Counted from the first letter of the stretch, positions 25,966 through 47,279 are shown. The stretch: 64,000 nucleotides of DNA from Lepidurus packardi (GCA_023053545.1 JAKZAN010000004.1:4340001-4404000), one strand, 5' to 3'. Program-made: numbers and translations. Notes: a model not told the origin generated them from the sequence alone.

Positions 25966-27607
25966 ATGTCAGAGACAGTAAAATTAAATAACGACAGTGA
26001 AGTGGACCAAACGGAGTTAAATAACATGAGAGGAGATGCTATAGGAGACACGTCCTATTCGGAAAGGTTTGTTCTACAAACTTTATTACATCTGACCAAG
26101 GTACGGCTGATTTTTTCTGGTAGATCAAGATCTAGATTTCCTGTTTTGTTTAGAAAAGTAGGACTATTATTACATTGTCTGTCCATTTTAGGCGCTAGGA
26201 GATAATAACATAGGTGAGGCGGAAAACCAGGCAGTTGAGCTAAAAGAAGCTATTGAAACAGATTTGTGCTTATTATGGGATATGTCCACTGAGAAAGACG
26301 TTGCAGAATATTTGCTCCAAGTCCAGTTTGCCCCTTTGGCTATAGCCACGTTCAGCAGAAACCAACAGCCCAGATTAACAGTATGTACCCTTTGTGATAA
26401 GCTAAATTATTTTACACATTATATGGAATTGATTAGGAAATCATGATGGGTGTTATAAGTAACATGACCTGTCACAACAGTGTTCGTAGTGAATTAAGGA
26501 TGTCTAAACCTTTAACTGAGGCTGCTATAAACCTACTAGCTTGCTCAGATGTTCCGACGCTCAAAGAGAGTATACGGTTCTTCAGAAATTGCTTGTGGTG
26601 TCCACCTGTTGGTGAGGAAAATAGAGACTTTACCACTGACAAATTCCGTAAACGAATACATCGGTCCGAAGCAATGTGGCATAATTTAACCTTCGTATTA
26701 GCGAGTTCTTTGAATGGTATACTGTATTTTAAAATCCAAATTTATGACCAAGAAATGTTTTTTATAGTGGATCTCTTAAAGGTCACAGTGGAATTAGTAG
26801 AACAGATACTAGCTGAGTTAGATTTTGACAGCTCTGAAGCCTTTTGGGAACAAACAATAGGAGCAGAAGGTATAATTTTCTGTATTTATCTTTTAAGGCA
26901 AGGGATACCCAATTTCCGTTATTTTTGTTACTGTAGAAATAGTAAAAGCACTCTGCGAGGCCTTGGTCCAGTTTAAACAAAGTCTAGTTCAGCAAGCCAA
27001 TGATGTTGGAGAAGAAGTGAACCCGGACAAGTTACATCCAGTAGGCTCTGTCTTGTCTTGTTTATATCGCCTATATTCGCTGGAGAAAGCACGAGTAGCT
27101 ATAAGTATACTTTCTCATTTTCCCCTAGCTTCTATCAAACGTAGCGACTCATTTATGCTAGGTGACAAAGCGCAAGTTATCTCAGAACAAGTTGAGTGGT
27201 TTCTCAGACTGTTACTCAATATCGATGAAAGGCCAAGAAGGGTGGCCCTATCTGAATTTTGCCTACATGAAGCGGTATTTTTCTTGGATCTGGCTGCTCC
27301 GAATTACATTTCTCCCGAGTCCATAACATTGTGCGGCAAGTTACTGCTACAATTACAAGATGAGCACAACTCGGAGCTTTTGGAGCCGGGTATTCTGGAT
27401 TTCTGGGAAAGAGTTTCAGGGAGTAGCCAAGCTTCTCTACTTCCAACGTGCTTGGAAAATTTTCCTTTGTCCAAATTGGTACGCATCTGTGAAACACTTA
27501 TGTGTAGTCAGTCTTATTTGGTTGTAAATTTGCACGCTTTAGAACTAGGTAACAAGCTTAAAGAGGCATGGGAAATAGCTAAAAAAAGAATGATAAAAAG
27601 TCAATAA
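25966..27607 (+). CDS. SAAL1: SAAL1 (serum amyloid A-like 1 / SPACIA1) homolog
   Basis: An armadillo-type helical protein. In vertebrates it promotes proliferation of synoviocytes and other cells, and its biochemical role is unclear. Exons: 25,966-26,100; 26,192-26,380; 26,437-26,716; 26,768-26,869; 26,937-27,607, giving 458 residues (human 474). Family-typical segments are LWDMSTEKDVAEYLLQ, GVISNMTCHNSVR, FRNCLWCPP and FWERVSGSSQASLLPTCLEN. The ATG is in an open context with stops upstream. Introns are tiny (51-91 bp). The gene is divergent from FAM76 and convergent with the ankyrin/BTB gene, with 533 bp between stops. Confidence 0.9.
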
Positions 27608-27608
27608 A
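27603..27608 (+). terminator. SAAL1 poly(A) signal overlapping its stop codon
   Basis: The stop TAA (27,605-27,607) lies inside AATAAA, and a G/T-rich element follows at once (ggggttttattttttttt). If used, the 3' UTR is only about 10-30 nt long. Confidence 0.5.
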
Positions 27609-27751
27609 TAATCGGGGTTTTATTTTTTTTTATTTGCATAAATACACTCCAATAGTATTCCTGTAATCATTTTCACATGATAAAAATTTTGTACAACAAA
27701 TCTAGGATCCCACCTCTACTCGTTAGCACATTCGTTATACACATTCTCAAC

Positions 27752-27770
27752 ATAATAATAATAATAATAA
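27752..27770. repeat. (ATA)n microsatellite
   Basis: Six ATA units in the spacer between the convergent SAAL1 and ankyrin/BTB genes. Confidence 0.85.
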
Positions 27771-28140
27771 AAAGCTTGGAAGACTGATGCAATAATTTTT
27801 CAATCTTTACATTGCTTAGGAATAAACTATTGCACCAAATGGAATTGTTGCATGCACTTTAAAAAAAAAGAATGACAGCAAAGGAAGCACGGGAGATGGA
27901 ACTGAGGTAGAGGTAGATTGGATTGTCTAGTAATGAGCTGTGAATCGTCTTAAAGAAGGGGGAAAAAATCTGAAAAGAACAAACCACACAGTTATCGCGA
28001 TTCTGTTGCCTATTGGCCTAGTCAATTCCAATAGGCATTCTTATATAATACTTTGGACTTTTTTTCATATTTTTTTAAACGTTGGATTTCTCATGGCACT
28101 TGCAAAAAAGGGAAGGAGTCCAAATTTTTTTTTGTTATTA

Positions 28141-37059
<8,919 letters not shown>

Positions 37060-38450
37060 CTGTTTAGAGCAACATAAAAAAAATTTAAAAAAATAAAAGA
37101 AACTTGGCGGGGTTTTAAATCAAAGTCAAGTCCTAACGCAGGCAAATGAAGACTCGGGCAGAAATGGGTTTGCCCTAATGACTCGTAATGAAACAGAAGC
37201 GAGGTCAAGTAACTCAGCGTTACGTCCATCAGCGTTACGTCCACGAGAAGTGTGTTCAAATTAAAAAGATGAGGAGTAGTTTAATGACGTAGTCATGTCC
37301 CTACACAACGCAAGTTCATCTATTTTTTTTTTTAGTTTCGGTTTTTAGTCCCCCCATATAATCAGCGGTGCGTGAGAACCCCTTTACTTCAGAATACCAA
37401 AGTATAGGGTTGTTAGTTTTGTGCCTTTGGTTTACGCAACAGACCACATCCATCTACTTTGCGTCTTCATTACTCTCAATTAACCCTCATAAATCAGCTT
37501 TTTGCTTTTTTGCTGTGACTTGTAAGCTCAAAACGTACTTGGTTACTTCAAGTAAATGTTTCCGAAGAAGATTCTTAATTTTATTTTACGGCCGCTGATC
37601 TACAATTGCTAGCTAAGGGAGGAAAAAACGGGATCGTAAAAAAGACAATAGGGCGGAGATTGCGGACAAAAGGCTCATGAGTAGAGTCGTAACTGCGCTC
37701 GTCTTTTGACACATTAGGTTTTTTAACGGAGCTTCATGAACTCTGGGCAACCCTTTTTGTTCCCCATGAAAAGTGTAGCGAAACACAATGTAACCCGTCA
37801 TTGACAGTACTTTAATGATCAATTTTTCCGCGATAATCCGGGATTATTTAATTTTTTTTACTACGTCCTTTCACTCAGGAATTAATAAGAGTGTTTCAGT
37901 TTTTGACAACTTTAAACATGACTTCTTCTCCCCAAACGCTGTAGCTGATGTGTGACTACCATACAGGAAATTTACCTACAACAATATACCCTGTGGGGTT
38001 TGACATGCAAACTTTTGAGCCAATCCAAGTCAAGTCACTCTTTCTTTTCCAATCAATTTTTAAATCATAGTGTCAGTGTCAAGCAATATCTGTCGCAATC
38101 TTTGTGACGGTAATCGATATCCCGTGACAATGATTTGTGCTAAAAGGTGGCGCAATCGCAAAACGTAGTTGCCAAAAGGCATAGTCATATATGTTTGGGT
38201 GCTGGGCACGGAAAGACGTGAGATACGGAAATACGTTGAAACTTCTTGTTAAAGGTTTCCTTAACACTTGATTATGTGGAATACTTTCCGAGTTACCCGC
38301 CTAAAGGCGTGCACCCTTTGCATACAGGTTTGCAAACACCTCAAGGAAAGCGCACAAGCGCGTTGGAACATCTCCTCTAGTTTCAGTAAACTTCCCCAAT
38401 TTCATCAAAACGTTCTTCAACAAGTCTTTAGTGAAAGCAATTAACGTTAC
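37060..38450. other. Upstream region or first intron of the ankyrin/BTB gene
   Basis: 1.4 kb, AT-rich, without a recognised gene. It would be an intron if the exon at 38,451-38,554 is spliced to 37,059, and part of a larger intron if the exon at 48,358-48,485 is the first. Confidence 0.5.
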
Positions 38451-38554
38451 CAATCTTCATCATCACCATCGCCAATTCCACGCGTGAAGGCATCTTCCAA
38501 CCGGTAGCAAAACACATCTTCAATCTCTTTGGTCAAAGTGACCATATTGTCCAT
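38451..38554 (-). CDS. Candidate upstream coding exon of the ankyrin/BTB gene
   Basis: On the minus strand an ATG in good context (ttcccATGG) opens MDNMVTLTKEIEDVF and ends with the acidic GIGDGDDED. It then meets a donor (GATTG|GTAACG) in phase 2. That phase matches the phase-2 start of the exon at 37,059, and the join would encode DEDW-PGDMHRLSAGD. The frame also stays open upstream to a possible acceptor (cactctag), which is again in phase 2, so this could instead be a cassette exon. No homolog is recognised. Phase and context are seen, and gene membership is inference. Confidence 0.42.
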
Positions 38555-39622
38555 GGGAATATTTCTTTTTGTGTCTTTTATTCTTCTCAATATGATGTTC
38601 AGTAGGTACACAATAATTATCCTAGAGTGTTGTGTCACTTGGGTGTATTTGCTTGATCGCTTTCGCGGTATTCTCTATGTTAGATGCGCAAGTTATGTCA
38701 AAAGGAAGTTTTGGAATCTGACGCACTGGTTAAATGAGTAGGATGATGATGTCGAGAACGCGCAAGCATGCTCTTTACATCCAATTGGGCTGTCTTAACC
38801 ACAACATGGATGCTTGCGGGTCGCTCATCCGGAGATAACTGAGCTGAAGCCTGCAAGGAAAATAACAAGGCGAGAGAACCCTTATTACAAACACAAAGCT
38901 TTCGGGGCTTTTGTTACTAAAAGACAGGCTAAGAGATCTCCTTCTCTCCTTCTCTCTCTCTCTCCGTCTCTCACTCGCTTTCTTATTGCTACGTTACAGC
39001 AAACCAACTCCTTTTCTTCCCAAATTCACAAAACGCAAGCTCGTTACAATCCCATACACACAACTTCCATTTCAAGCTAATACAGTGTCAATCTTGCAGT
39101 GTCGAGAAAAAAATACAGATATGATAACCATTGCCCTATCAAGCAGGGACCAGTAAGAGACATGAATAGATGCGCTTTAGAAAGCAGTTCTTGATCCTTT
39201 TCAAGTCAGAAAACATGACAGTCCCAATTGATTAGGTAACATTTTGAATTCGTATTTTTTTCTTTTTTTTAAAAAAAAATAACAAGTTTCCATCGTTTGG
39301 CAACCAAACTAAAAGATTGTGTACGGTATTTGACTATGCTATCCATATACTACCTTCCGAACGTAACTTTCGGATTCTAAGGAAACGCGGTTTGGCAGTT
39401 GCGAGATTCAACTGTAAATGAAGGATCGTATTTGACAGTTTGTTTCTTTTCTTAGCTTTCGCCAGACATAGATAACGTTCTACTTAAACTCGGATAAAAG
39501 GTGGTTATGTGTAGGCCCCACAAAACAATCCATTATAAATATATAGGACGTGAAAGCAGGCAATTAGGTAGACACGCAACTCTCTCATATCAAAACCACA
39601 CTCGCCTATAACCTATACGACC

Positions 39623-39630
39623 TATATAAA
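39623..39630 (+). promoter_or_regulatory. TATA box candidate
   Basis: TATATAAA followed by GCCC, about 90 bp upstream of the ATG at 39,721. This is a classic TATA context with room for a transcription start near 39,655 and a short 5' UTR. Confidence 0.4.
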
Positions 39631-39720
39631 GCCCTCCTACCGTACCTAAACGACAGAGAAGAACACGATTTCAAGTTTTAACATCTTAAAAGTGCTTTCA
39701 AATAGTTATTTTCCTCGATC

Positions 39721-39888
39721 ATGTTGAACATCAACTTGTTGAAACTGACTCAGATGGCTGACAGAAACGACATCCCATGCTGGGTCTTGTTGTTAGAAAA
39801 CACAACGATAAGCAACGGCAACGATAAGCGTTTTTGTATTCGTCATTCCAAGCTAGAAGGGAAAGTAGATGAAACCAGCAACAGGTGA
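39721..39888 (+). CDS. Small ORF downstream of a TATA box, unrecognised
   Basis: A 55-residue ORF beginning MLNINLLKLTQMADRNDIPC and ending KLEGKVDETSNR, with a mixed hydrophobic and charged composition. It has no signal peptide of normal form and resembles no family I know. Near its end, AACAG|GTGAAG could be a donor, so this may instead be the first exon of a longer gene. Support comes only from the upstream TATA box and the composition. Confidence 0.25.
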   Translation: MLNINLLKLTQMADRNDIPCWVLLLENTTISNGNDKRFCIRHSKLEGKVDETSNR

Positions 39889-42118
39889 AGTTTAAGGTCT
39901 TCCTGGTCTATAAATGTCTTTTTTTATGCGCGTTTATGTCTGCAAAAGCCGAAAGATATATGGTCTTCTATAGCCAAACAAATCCTCCACCATCAACACC
40001 TATTGGCCCATTGAAGAAACGCTTTAGCAACACTTCCCTGTGTGTGTGATTATGTAAGAGTAGGGGCGTAGGTTTTTCCTGAACAAAGTTAACTTATTGG
40101 CGTATTTTGACTCGTCGACTCGCTATTGCGGCTGCGGTTGCGCCCATACATTTTCCGTATTGCCCGGATACAAGGGATTGTGAGAGTTGGAATCTCGAGG
40201 GCTGGCTAGGTTATATGTCAGGTAAAACTTTCAACTCCTCTCCCAACTGCCCGACTTTCAAACTTAACAGTTCCATCAGCATAAATTCCTGGAGTTAACA
40301 AACTCGCAACTTCTCTTCTCTTCCAAATCTCCAAAATCTATAGAGGAGATGTATTTGTCTAAGAGTATTAGCATATTTCAATAGGGAAGAAGTTTCGTTT
40401 CTCGGGGTGCGAGGGACATCGGGTATCTCGTGAAATGAATTTACATTCGTAATGTAAAGGAATTATTGCCCAAAATAGAATACCTAGTCAGGTACTTTAA
40501 CAATCATCAGCTCCTGTAGCGGAAGTTGTTGACTAAGGAATTACAAATGAGTACAGCTTTGTCTCTGTAATGTATTCACGATTCACCAAAACAGAAAGGC
40601 AAAAACACAAAAATGAGAATGAAGACCGATTTTCTAAAGTGTCCTTATTTTCATTTGTTTGTTGTTGTTTTTTTAAAAAAAGAAACTTAGCTGGGAGGCT
40701 GCAATGCAGGTCGCTCTTTTCTTCCATGCTCTGTGGACATTTTCTCCAACAAAGCCTTCCATCATGGAACTTGTCCCATGTCTCTCCCGAGTATATCAAC
40801 GAGTAATAGACTGCTGCGTTCGACGTTATTTTCATGGCTCCTACGATTTTTATTTTCTCTTTCTTTTTTGTTTGAGGTCTGCAGGAATACACATTATAAA
40901 ACGGCAGCTCGAAACCTTTTACCAAATGGAAATTTCATGAACTTCTTTCCTGAAACGTTCGATAATGCCAGAGGCAGAAGGTCCATATTGTATAGCTATA
41001 GTAGATACCTTTTCCACTCGGGCGTCTCTGTCCACGTCAGGTGTGAGATTCCAACAGTCGGAAAAGATAGATGAGAAGCACAAAATGTAACTTTCATTTG
41101 GTTTCGAGAACTCCAGATACACTATTCCTCGAAAAGCGTTGCATGCAGAAGGAGATAATGAAGTAAGTGTGTGTATGTATTGGTTTCCTTTTATTTCCCA
41201 GTCTGGATCATTGAGGAGGCGGTGATTTGGAAAGTTTGGCGTTAATTAACTGTTTGTTCGCAAATTCAGACTAAATCCGAGTTCTTATTAGGTTGGGATA
41301 CAATCGCTCCAGGCTTTTTCCAACTCACGTGCCACATGTTTGAGCGGTTCTCAAGTCAAACAATTATCCGTCGCGTTGCGTTAGCACCTTTTTTCGTTAG
41401 GATTCTAGGTGTGTGGGAATTTTTCTCAAAGGTTAATAGCCTAGATTACAAGTTAACTCCTACTGAGCAAATGTGGTTGACTTGATATGAAGAGAGAGCC
41501 CGAAGGATTGGATTACTTCACGGAATGAGATTTTTTTTTCGTCGCTGTTTAGAATGTACCGATAATGAGTCTCGGTCCAACAATAATCTTTGCGTCTTTC
41601 AATTGGCGTTCAGTAATGCTCATCTCACGGTAACATCTGCTCCTCAAACTAGTCCGAAGACGCTAATTTAGGGCAAAAAGTATCGCTGTAATATGTTATA
41701 AAAGTTTTATGCCACCTTAAGAAACGAAAATTCCCCTCCATCATAGTTTTCGACTATAGCTAAAGTTCCTGGTTGCGTGCTTGCTGCATATACCAAAGAC
41801 AGGCAAGCAATTTGCTTGTCGTAAAGCACTGATTCATGTTGGTGACAAAACGAAAAGCACCTTTGACTTTAGGTACAATCTCTGCAGTAAAATTGGCACA
41901 CATTTTGGATTTACAAAGTACGCTATCAACAAACATTTTAGGGAACTTATTTCATGCATTTCCATTGATTGCAAATTAAGTTGCTTATTGCTAATTTATT
42001 ATGAGCTGGAGAAGGATGTCTAGGTTTCACACAGTAACTATTAATTATTCTCAACTTTTCTGTCACAGAGTTTTTACACAATTTCTACCGGGTTGAGTAA
42101 AAAGTTGTTCTGATTTTT

Positions 42119-42212
42119 CCCATGCTAACCGCCTATACCGAGCTATTCTCCCCATGCTAAATGGCTGGGCCGAACCGCCTATGCCGAGTTATCTCTCAAT
42201 GCTAATTGGCCG
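42119..42212. repeat. Imperfect tandem repeat
   Basis: Two diverged units (42,119-42,150 and 42,151-42,197) share ATGCTAA and CCGCCTATRCCGAGYTATYTCTC-like blocks. A partial third copy (ATGCTAATTGGCCG) ends at 42,212. The second unit has about 15 extra bases. Confidence 0.6.
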
Positions 42213-42830
42213 TGCATAGCTCTCGCATACGGGATAGTTTAATTATCCGTTTTTTATTATTCTTGATTATGCAGCAGCCTGTGTGGGAAACTGATATCCA
42301 AGCATCCGAAGCGCACATGTTGTGTAGCCAAATATAGCTGTACTGACAAAGTGTAGTTTTGCTTATAAATTGAGCGGGTAAGATATTCGTAAATGTCAGA
42401 TGGTATGACTTTTGTGCAAGATTAGAAGATTTGAGGTGACCATGCGACGAGGAGGTCCTGTGGTTGGAATTCTCTTTGGACTCTACCTTTTGCCGACATG
42501 CTATAATTGATGAACACACACGCTCGTATTGTGATGACAGGAGTACTTATTCATGGGTGTCCACCATTTGTCATTACTACATATATGGTCAGGCATGCTG
42601 GGCAAAAAAAGAGGTTCTCTCTTTCTTTTGTTATATACTAGCTTGCCTTTACGCTGTTAACGTTCTTAGGGCTCCTTTTTATGTAATTCAATTTTGTGTT
42701 GACGTCTATTCTTGGTTTAAAAAAGCTTGTCTGTAAGCCAAACCCAAAATTTGCACAAAAGCCAAACTGTTTCGGACAGTTTGATAGCTCGTAAAACTGG
42801 CAATAGGGCGGGTGTGGGAAAAGGGTTATT

Positions 42831-42848
42831 TCAAAAGCCGGCTTTTGA
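42831..42848. repeat. 18-bp perfect palindrome
   Basis: TCAAAAGCCGGCTTTTGA reads the same on both strands with no spacer. It might be a dimer binding site. A diverged half (GCCGGTTTTTTC) follows at about 42,857. Confidence 0.7.
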
Positions 42849-45800
42849 TTACCTGCCGGTTTTTTCTTAACTCTATGGTTATATAGATAGTTTATTTATT
42901 TTTTTACACACAAACCCAAGCCCCGGAAGCGCGCCTAGAAAGCTATACACGTCTTTTCTTGTAGTTTATAAAATTAACGACGTTTAGGGCTCATAATGTA
43001 CCCAGATTGTAGTGTTGTTGACTTGTTTTATGCGGGCCCTGAACACCCATCTGGGTTCCTTGTCCTCGCCCCCCCAAAAGACTTGACTTGACGGCACAGC
43101 AAAAGTTTCATCCTTGTTTTTACCTCTCTGGTTCGGTTTAAAGTTTCCTTTCTTGGAAAAATCAGTATAAAAATGAAATGAAAGCCAAATGGGAAATATT
43201 AGAAGAGAAAAGGGTGCGTATTAGGTAAGGGCAGAGGAAACGCTATCAAAGCCATGCCTTTTTCTTATGTAAAGGGAATAGTTACAGACAAGGAAATAAA
43301 AAAGTAACGACCTAAATGGGCATCCCACAGTAATCTCCCGAATCTTACTTTCAGTGAGAAGCGAACAAGTTGCTGAGCTAAAGGCTAAGAGGAAGGGTAT
43401 TGCGAGCATTCCCAAACACTATAGCTTGGTAGTAATAGTAAGACCGTTGGGGTGGGTCTGATTGTCCGCGTCAGGGTATCGTAGCTTTTTTTTTAGTATA
43501 GCTATTTCTTAAAAAGGAATAAATTCAAGATTGTTGTGCCTAATGGTCAGTGTAGTGACACGCCACAAGACAATCCTCCACGGTAGCAGCACAAATTTAA
43601 AGAAGAAAAACACGCTCTTGGGCTTTTTTTCGTTTTTCGTTTTATATTTGTATTTAGTCTTTTGTTTTTTAGTTTTTTGCAGAAATAAAGATTGGAATTG
43701 TTGCTCCGATACAAGCATCCGAAAGTCACAATTCCAGAACCGGTTTCTCTTAGCGTTTTGGGAAAAGCCGAGAGCAAACTCTTTTACGTTCTTCCTCATT
43801 CTAATTATTCTCGTTGGAAAGCTAAGGATACTAATAAATCCTGAAAGGAAGATGAAGCAAACGTCTTTTTTTTGTGTGTGTGTGAGCAATCTGTAATACG
43901 CCCCTGATTGACGGTCTGGAAAGGGCAATTAAATTTCCTAGAATTCAGCGCTCGAAACTCTGAAACTAGACAAAGACGAGTTGTTACACACGCAAATTTA
44001 AAAAAAAAATACATATATGTAAAGTAAAACAGAAAAAAGCATTCGAGCTCTAGGGCCAGATTTCCTACGCATGTGCTTGTTACCAAGTCTCTTAACAAAA
44101 GATGAACGAGTAAAACTGTCGAGTAAAGTTGCGTGTGCTTCAAGACAATCCGACACCAATTACAAGAATACTACTCTAGCTTTTGACGTGGCGGAAACAG
44201 CTCCTGTCATTTTCATCTTACCTACCGTTGCCTGTTGTCCCCCAGAAACTTTGGTGCCCAACGTGAACCCGTTTTGAATGTGTCTGCGGTAACCTGTTCC
44301 TTTTTTTTCTTTTTTTAAAGCGACAATTTGACACATTGGAGATTTGATTGTTGTGCGTTTCCCAAGAAAAGGTGGAAGTCACGCCCGTCTAGGCATACCA
44401 GGACAATTTTTGACCATAAAAAGGACCCTGTTTCGAATTCCACTGAGACATTTTATCCTCTCTTTTACTATCCGTGATTGTCACACTTGTGTGTATACCT
44501 GGAATGTTGGGTATCCTGTGATTGCAGCCAAGGACCGGGTACTCCCACCGCGTCATCAATATGAGCTCGTGCACTAGGTGATCCGTTGTAGTACCCACCA
44601 CTGTTTCGCGATGCCATCTTGGGCTTAAAACTTGGTATATAAAAATATAGAACCACTGTGAAAAAAAGCGACGCCTTTGAGTTTTTGTTTTAGAGGGGCG
44701 GGGGGTGAACTCAACGAACTCCAAACTGATTCACTAAAAACTGTTCCCGGTTGAGAAGTTGATCCAATGTTTCGTCCCTTTTGATCAGGTCACAATAGCG
44801 GGAAAAACTTGAGCGGGCCCGAGAGAGAAAGAGACCCCGGAAAGAGTTTTACATACTTGTCACGTCGAGTACCACTTTGCTTTAACTGTAAAAAGCTAGT
44901 TCGAAGTTGTGCGTGTGTGCATATTAGGGCAAATCCAGTCATACGAAAAGGAACACGAACCAAGTTTTGTAGACAGAGTTATTCACGTCAGGATGGCTAG
45001 TAAGTAAGAAGCGGTAGAGCGTTCCGGCCCAAATACTAGTCTGCAGCTTCTTGATCCTGTCCATCTAATGACTTATGACCGAGACCAACGACCCTTTTTG
45101 TGCGTTTCTGCTCTTGGCTCTCTATCTCTTTTAGCTTTTAGAACGGAATGGAATCTATGGCCCGCATTAAACATGCAGCTGGCCACCCCTTCTCATGATG
45201 ACCTGCTGCCAGTTGTGTAGCCCAAAAACTGCCTTGGCCTTCCTTTCGAGCTACCCATCCAAACACACAACACATGCATGCACACACACCTGTAATGCTA
45301 TGCTGCCTTATTTTTTCTTTATATATTTTTTTCGCATTAGCCTAGCTCCTTTATGCTTTTCGATTGCTTTTCTACTCGAGAGCATAACAGCATAACATGC
45401 ATATTATTCAAGTCATTTTCATACTATAATTGAACCAGCTTCCTCGGGCTTATGGCGTTTGTGAGGTTGGAATTGAGGAGGCCAAAGGGTAAATCCATGG
45501 CATTCCCATACGTTATTGTATAGGGCCAAAGATACCTCTCCTTTTTTCGTCTCTTTTTTTAAACCGAAAATTCTTCCACCCACCAATTTTTGCATAGGCG
45601 ATGCACTATAGGTCTTGTTACACAACCTTTATATGTTGAGGCACTCCTTGTTCTCTTGGTAAGCTTCGCAAAAAAAAGAACTGGGGAATGTATTTTATGT
45701 CTGACACGGCACCGAAATATCGCCTTGGAATCACGCTACGACCAACAATTGCTGGCGCACAAAGTAACGCACCTCGCCAACACCTTCACCCGTTACGGAG

Positions 45801-46298
45801 CACGAGTTACAGTCTGTCTTTTTACAAAGCAAATGACAAAACTTCCCAGAACTCTCTCAACTATAAGCAGTTTAATTTTCTATTTATTTTTTTTTTTGCT
45901 AGAGAGGGGCTTAACCAACTTGCACAAGATGGCCAGACCGAGACTTGGGAGAGACTGCAAGCAACGACCACAGAAAGTCCAGCAAATAGCCCTTTACCAA
46001 TTTCCGTAGCTTGTGTGGCTGTTGGCCGTCTGTGCTACAGTCAGTGGTGGCAACCCATCGGCCAGACCACGATTACCTGGATTGACAATACCGTTCCGTT
46101 CGGTTGCAAAAGCCCAATTCTCCCAACCGTCCATCCCCCATACCCATTCTGCTCTCCTAGTGGCTTTTTGCCCTGGTTTTTCTCTGCATTTGCTTACTTC
46201 TTCGGTCTGTTTTTCTAGGGTCCACAACACCTTTTCGTATGGCTTTTGCTAGGTAAAAAGGGGGGCAAAAGGAAAAAGGGAGAGAAAGAGAAAGACTT

Positions 46299-46321
46299 GG
46301 GACAAACGGGGAGGGAGGGGG
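46299..46321 (+). other. G-quadruplex motif in a polypurine tract
   Basis: Four or more G runs (GGG, GGGG, GGG, GGGGG) are separated by 6, 1 and 1 bases. They lie at the end of a roughly 70-bp nearly pure purine stretch starting near 46,255. This satisfies the standard G-quadruplex pattern on the plus strand. Confidence 0.7.
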
Positions 46322-46646
46322 AAGGAAATTCGAGTTTCGTGATTGAAATTTTTCGGACTAGGGATGTATAGGTATATATACGGGAATGGCCTCGACCTCT
46401 TGGCCTTAGCGAAATTGACCAAGAGGAGCGGCTTTTCAGAATGAGGGGAAACGGTTCCATTTGGAGCCATTAAGCTAGCTTAGACCGTAGCTGAAAAGAT
46501 TTCAAATTCTAATTCCTTGTAACATAATTATGGGGAAAAAATAAATCCGCATTTTTTGTCACGATTTTGACAATATTTTTTTGGCACGCAGTGTTGAATG
46601 TGTGAGGAACGCTTTCAAAGAGCAAAAACCGTCAAAATTCACAGAT

Positions 46647-46685
46647 GGTTTCGATGAACGGTTTCGATGGTTGGTTTCGATGAAC
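46647..46685. repeat. Three-copy 13-bp tandem repeat
   Basis: GGTTTCGATGAAC, GGTTTCGATGGTT and GGTTTCGATGAAC run head to tail. Copies 1 and 3 are identical and the middle one differs at its last three bases. Confidence 0.85.
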
Positions 46686-47279
46686 GGTTGTAGGATTTCA
46701 AGAACGCTGAATTTGTATATTTTTAAGAAACCGTTCACTAGTTATTGGGATGCAAACTGTGGATGATGTCATATATTGGTCATGGAGTGGTATATTTGCG
46801 CTTGTCACCATGGTAACTAGTTGGGCCCATGCTTAAACAAGTAATTATAAAGCTTACGGGAAACATAAAATATGATACATCTGTGACATCACGAAGCGGT
46901 GTATTTGATTTTTTTAAGTATTTTTCGTATCGCCGTAGTTTCTTTTTTTTTAGCTTACTTCCTATTTTGCACATCATGAAAAGGAAAATATGACTATAGA
47001 AACAAGATTTTTAACGTTAATTTTTAAGACAAAGTCGTTTCTTGCTGACTGATGTACTTCAAGACAAAAGACAGCTTACAATAATAGGCTTCCTTCCATT
47101 TTAAATTAAAGGAATGTAAGATTGGGCGTAAATGGGAACCTAAACGGCGTTGGTCTTGTAAAGGAAATGTAGCCACTTGATTTGTGTTATAGTAACGTTT
47201 AACCGTCGTCTCTATTTAGCTGTTCTTTTTCTTCTTTTTTGAGAGCGTTGCCAATGGAGCTAAAACAGCGGTTAAGGGA

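Noticed and set aside
45590-46218. Plus-strand frames of 139 and 176 codons, and a minus-strand frame ending SYGNW
   Set aside because: Frames overlap on both strands, no family resemblance or splice structure is visible, and part of the translation is Phe/Leu/Ser low complexity. Likely chance in a slightly GC-richer patch, although the minus-strand GMDGWENWAFATERNG stretch is mildly coding-like.
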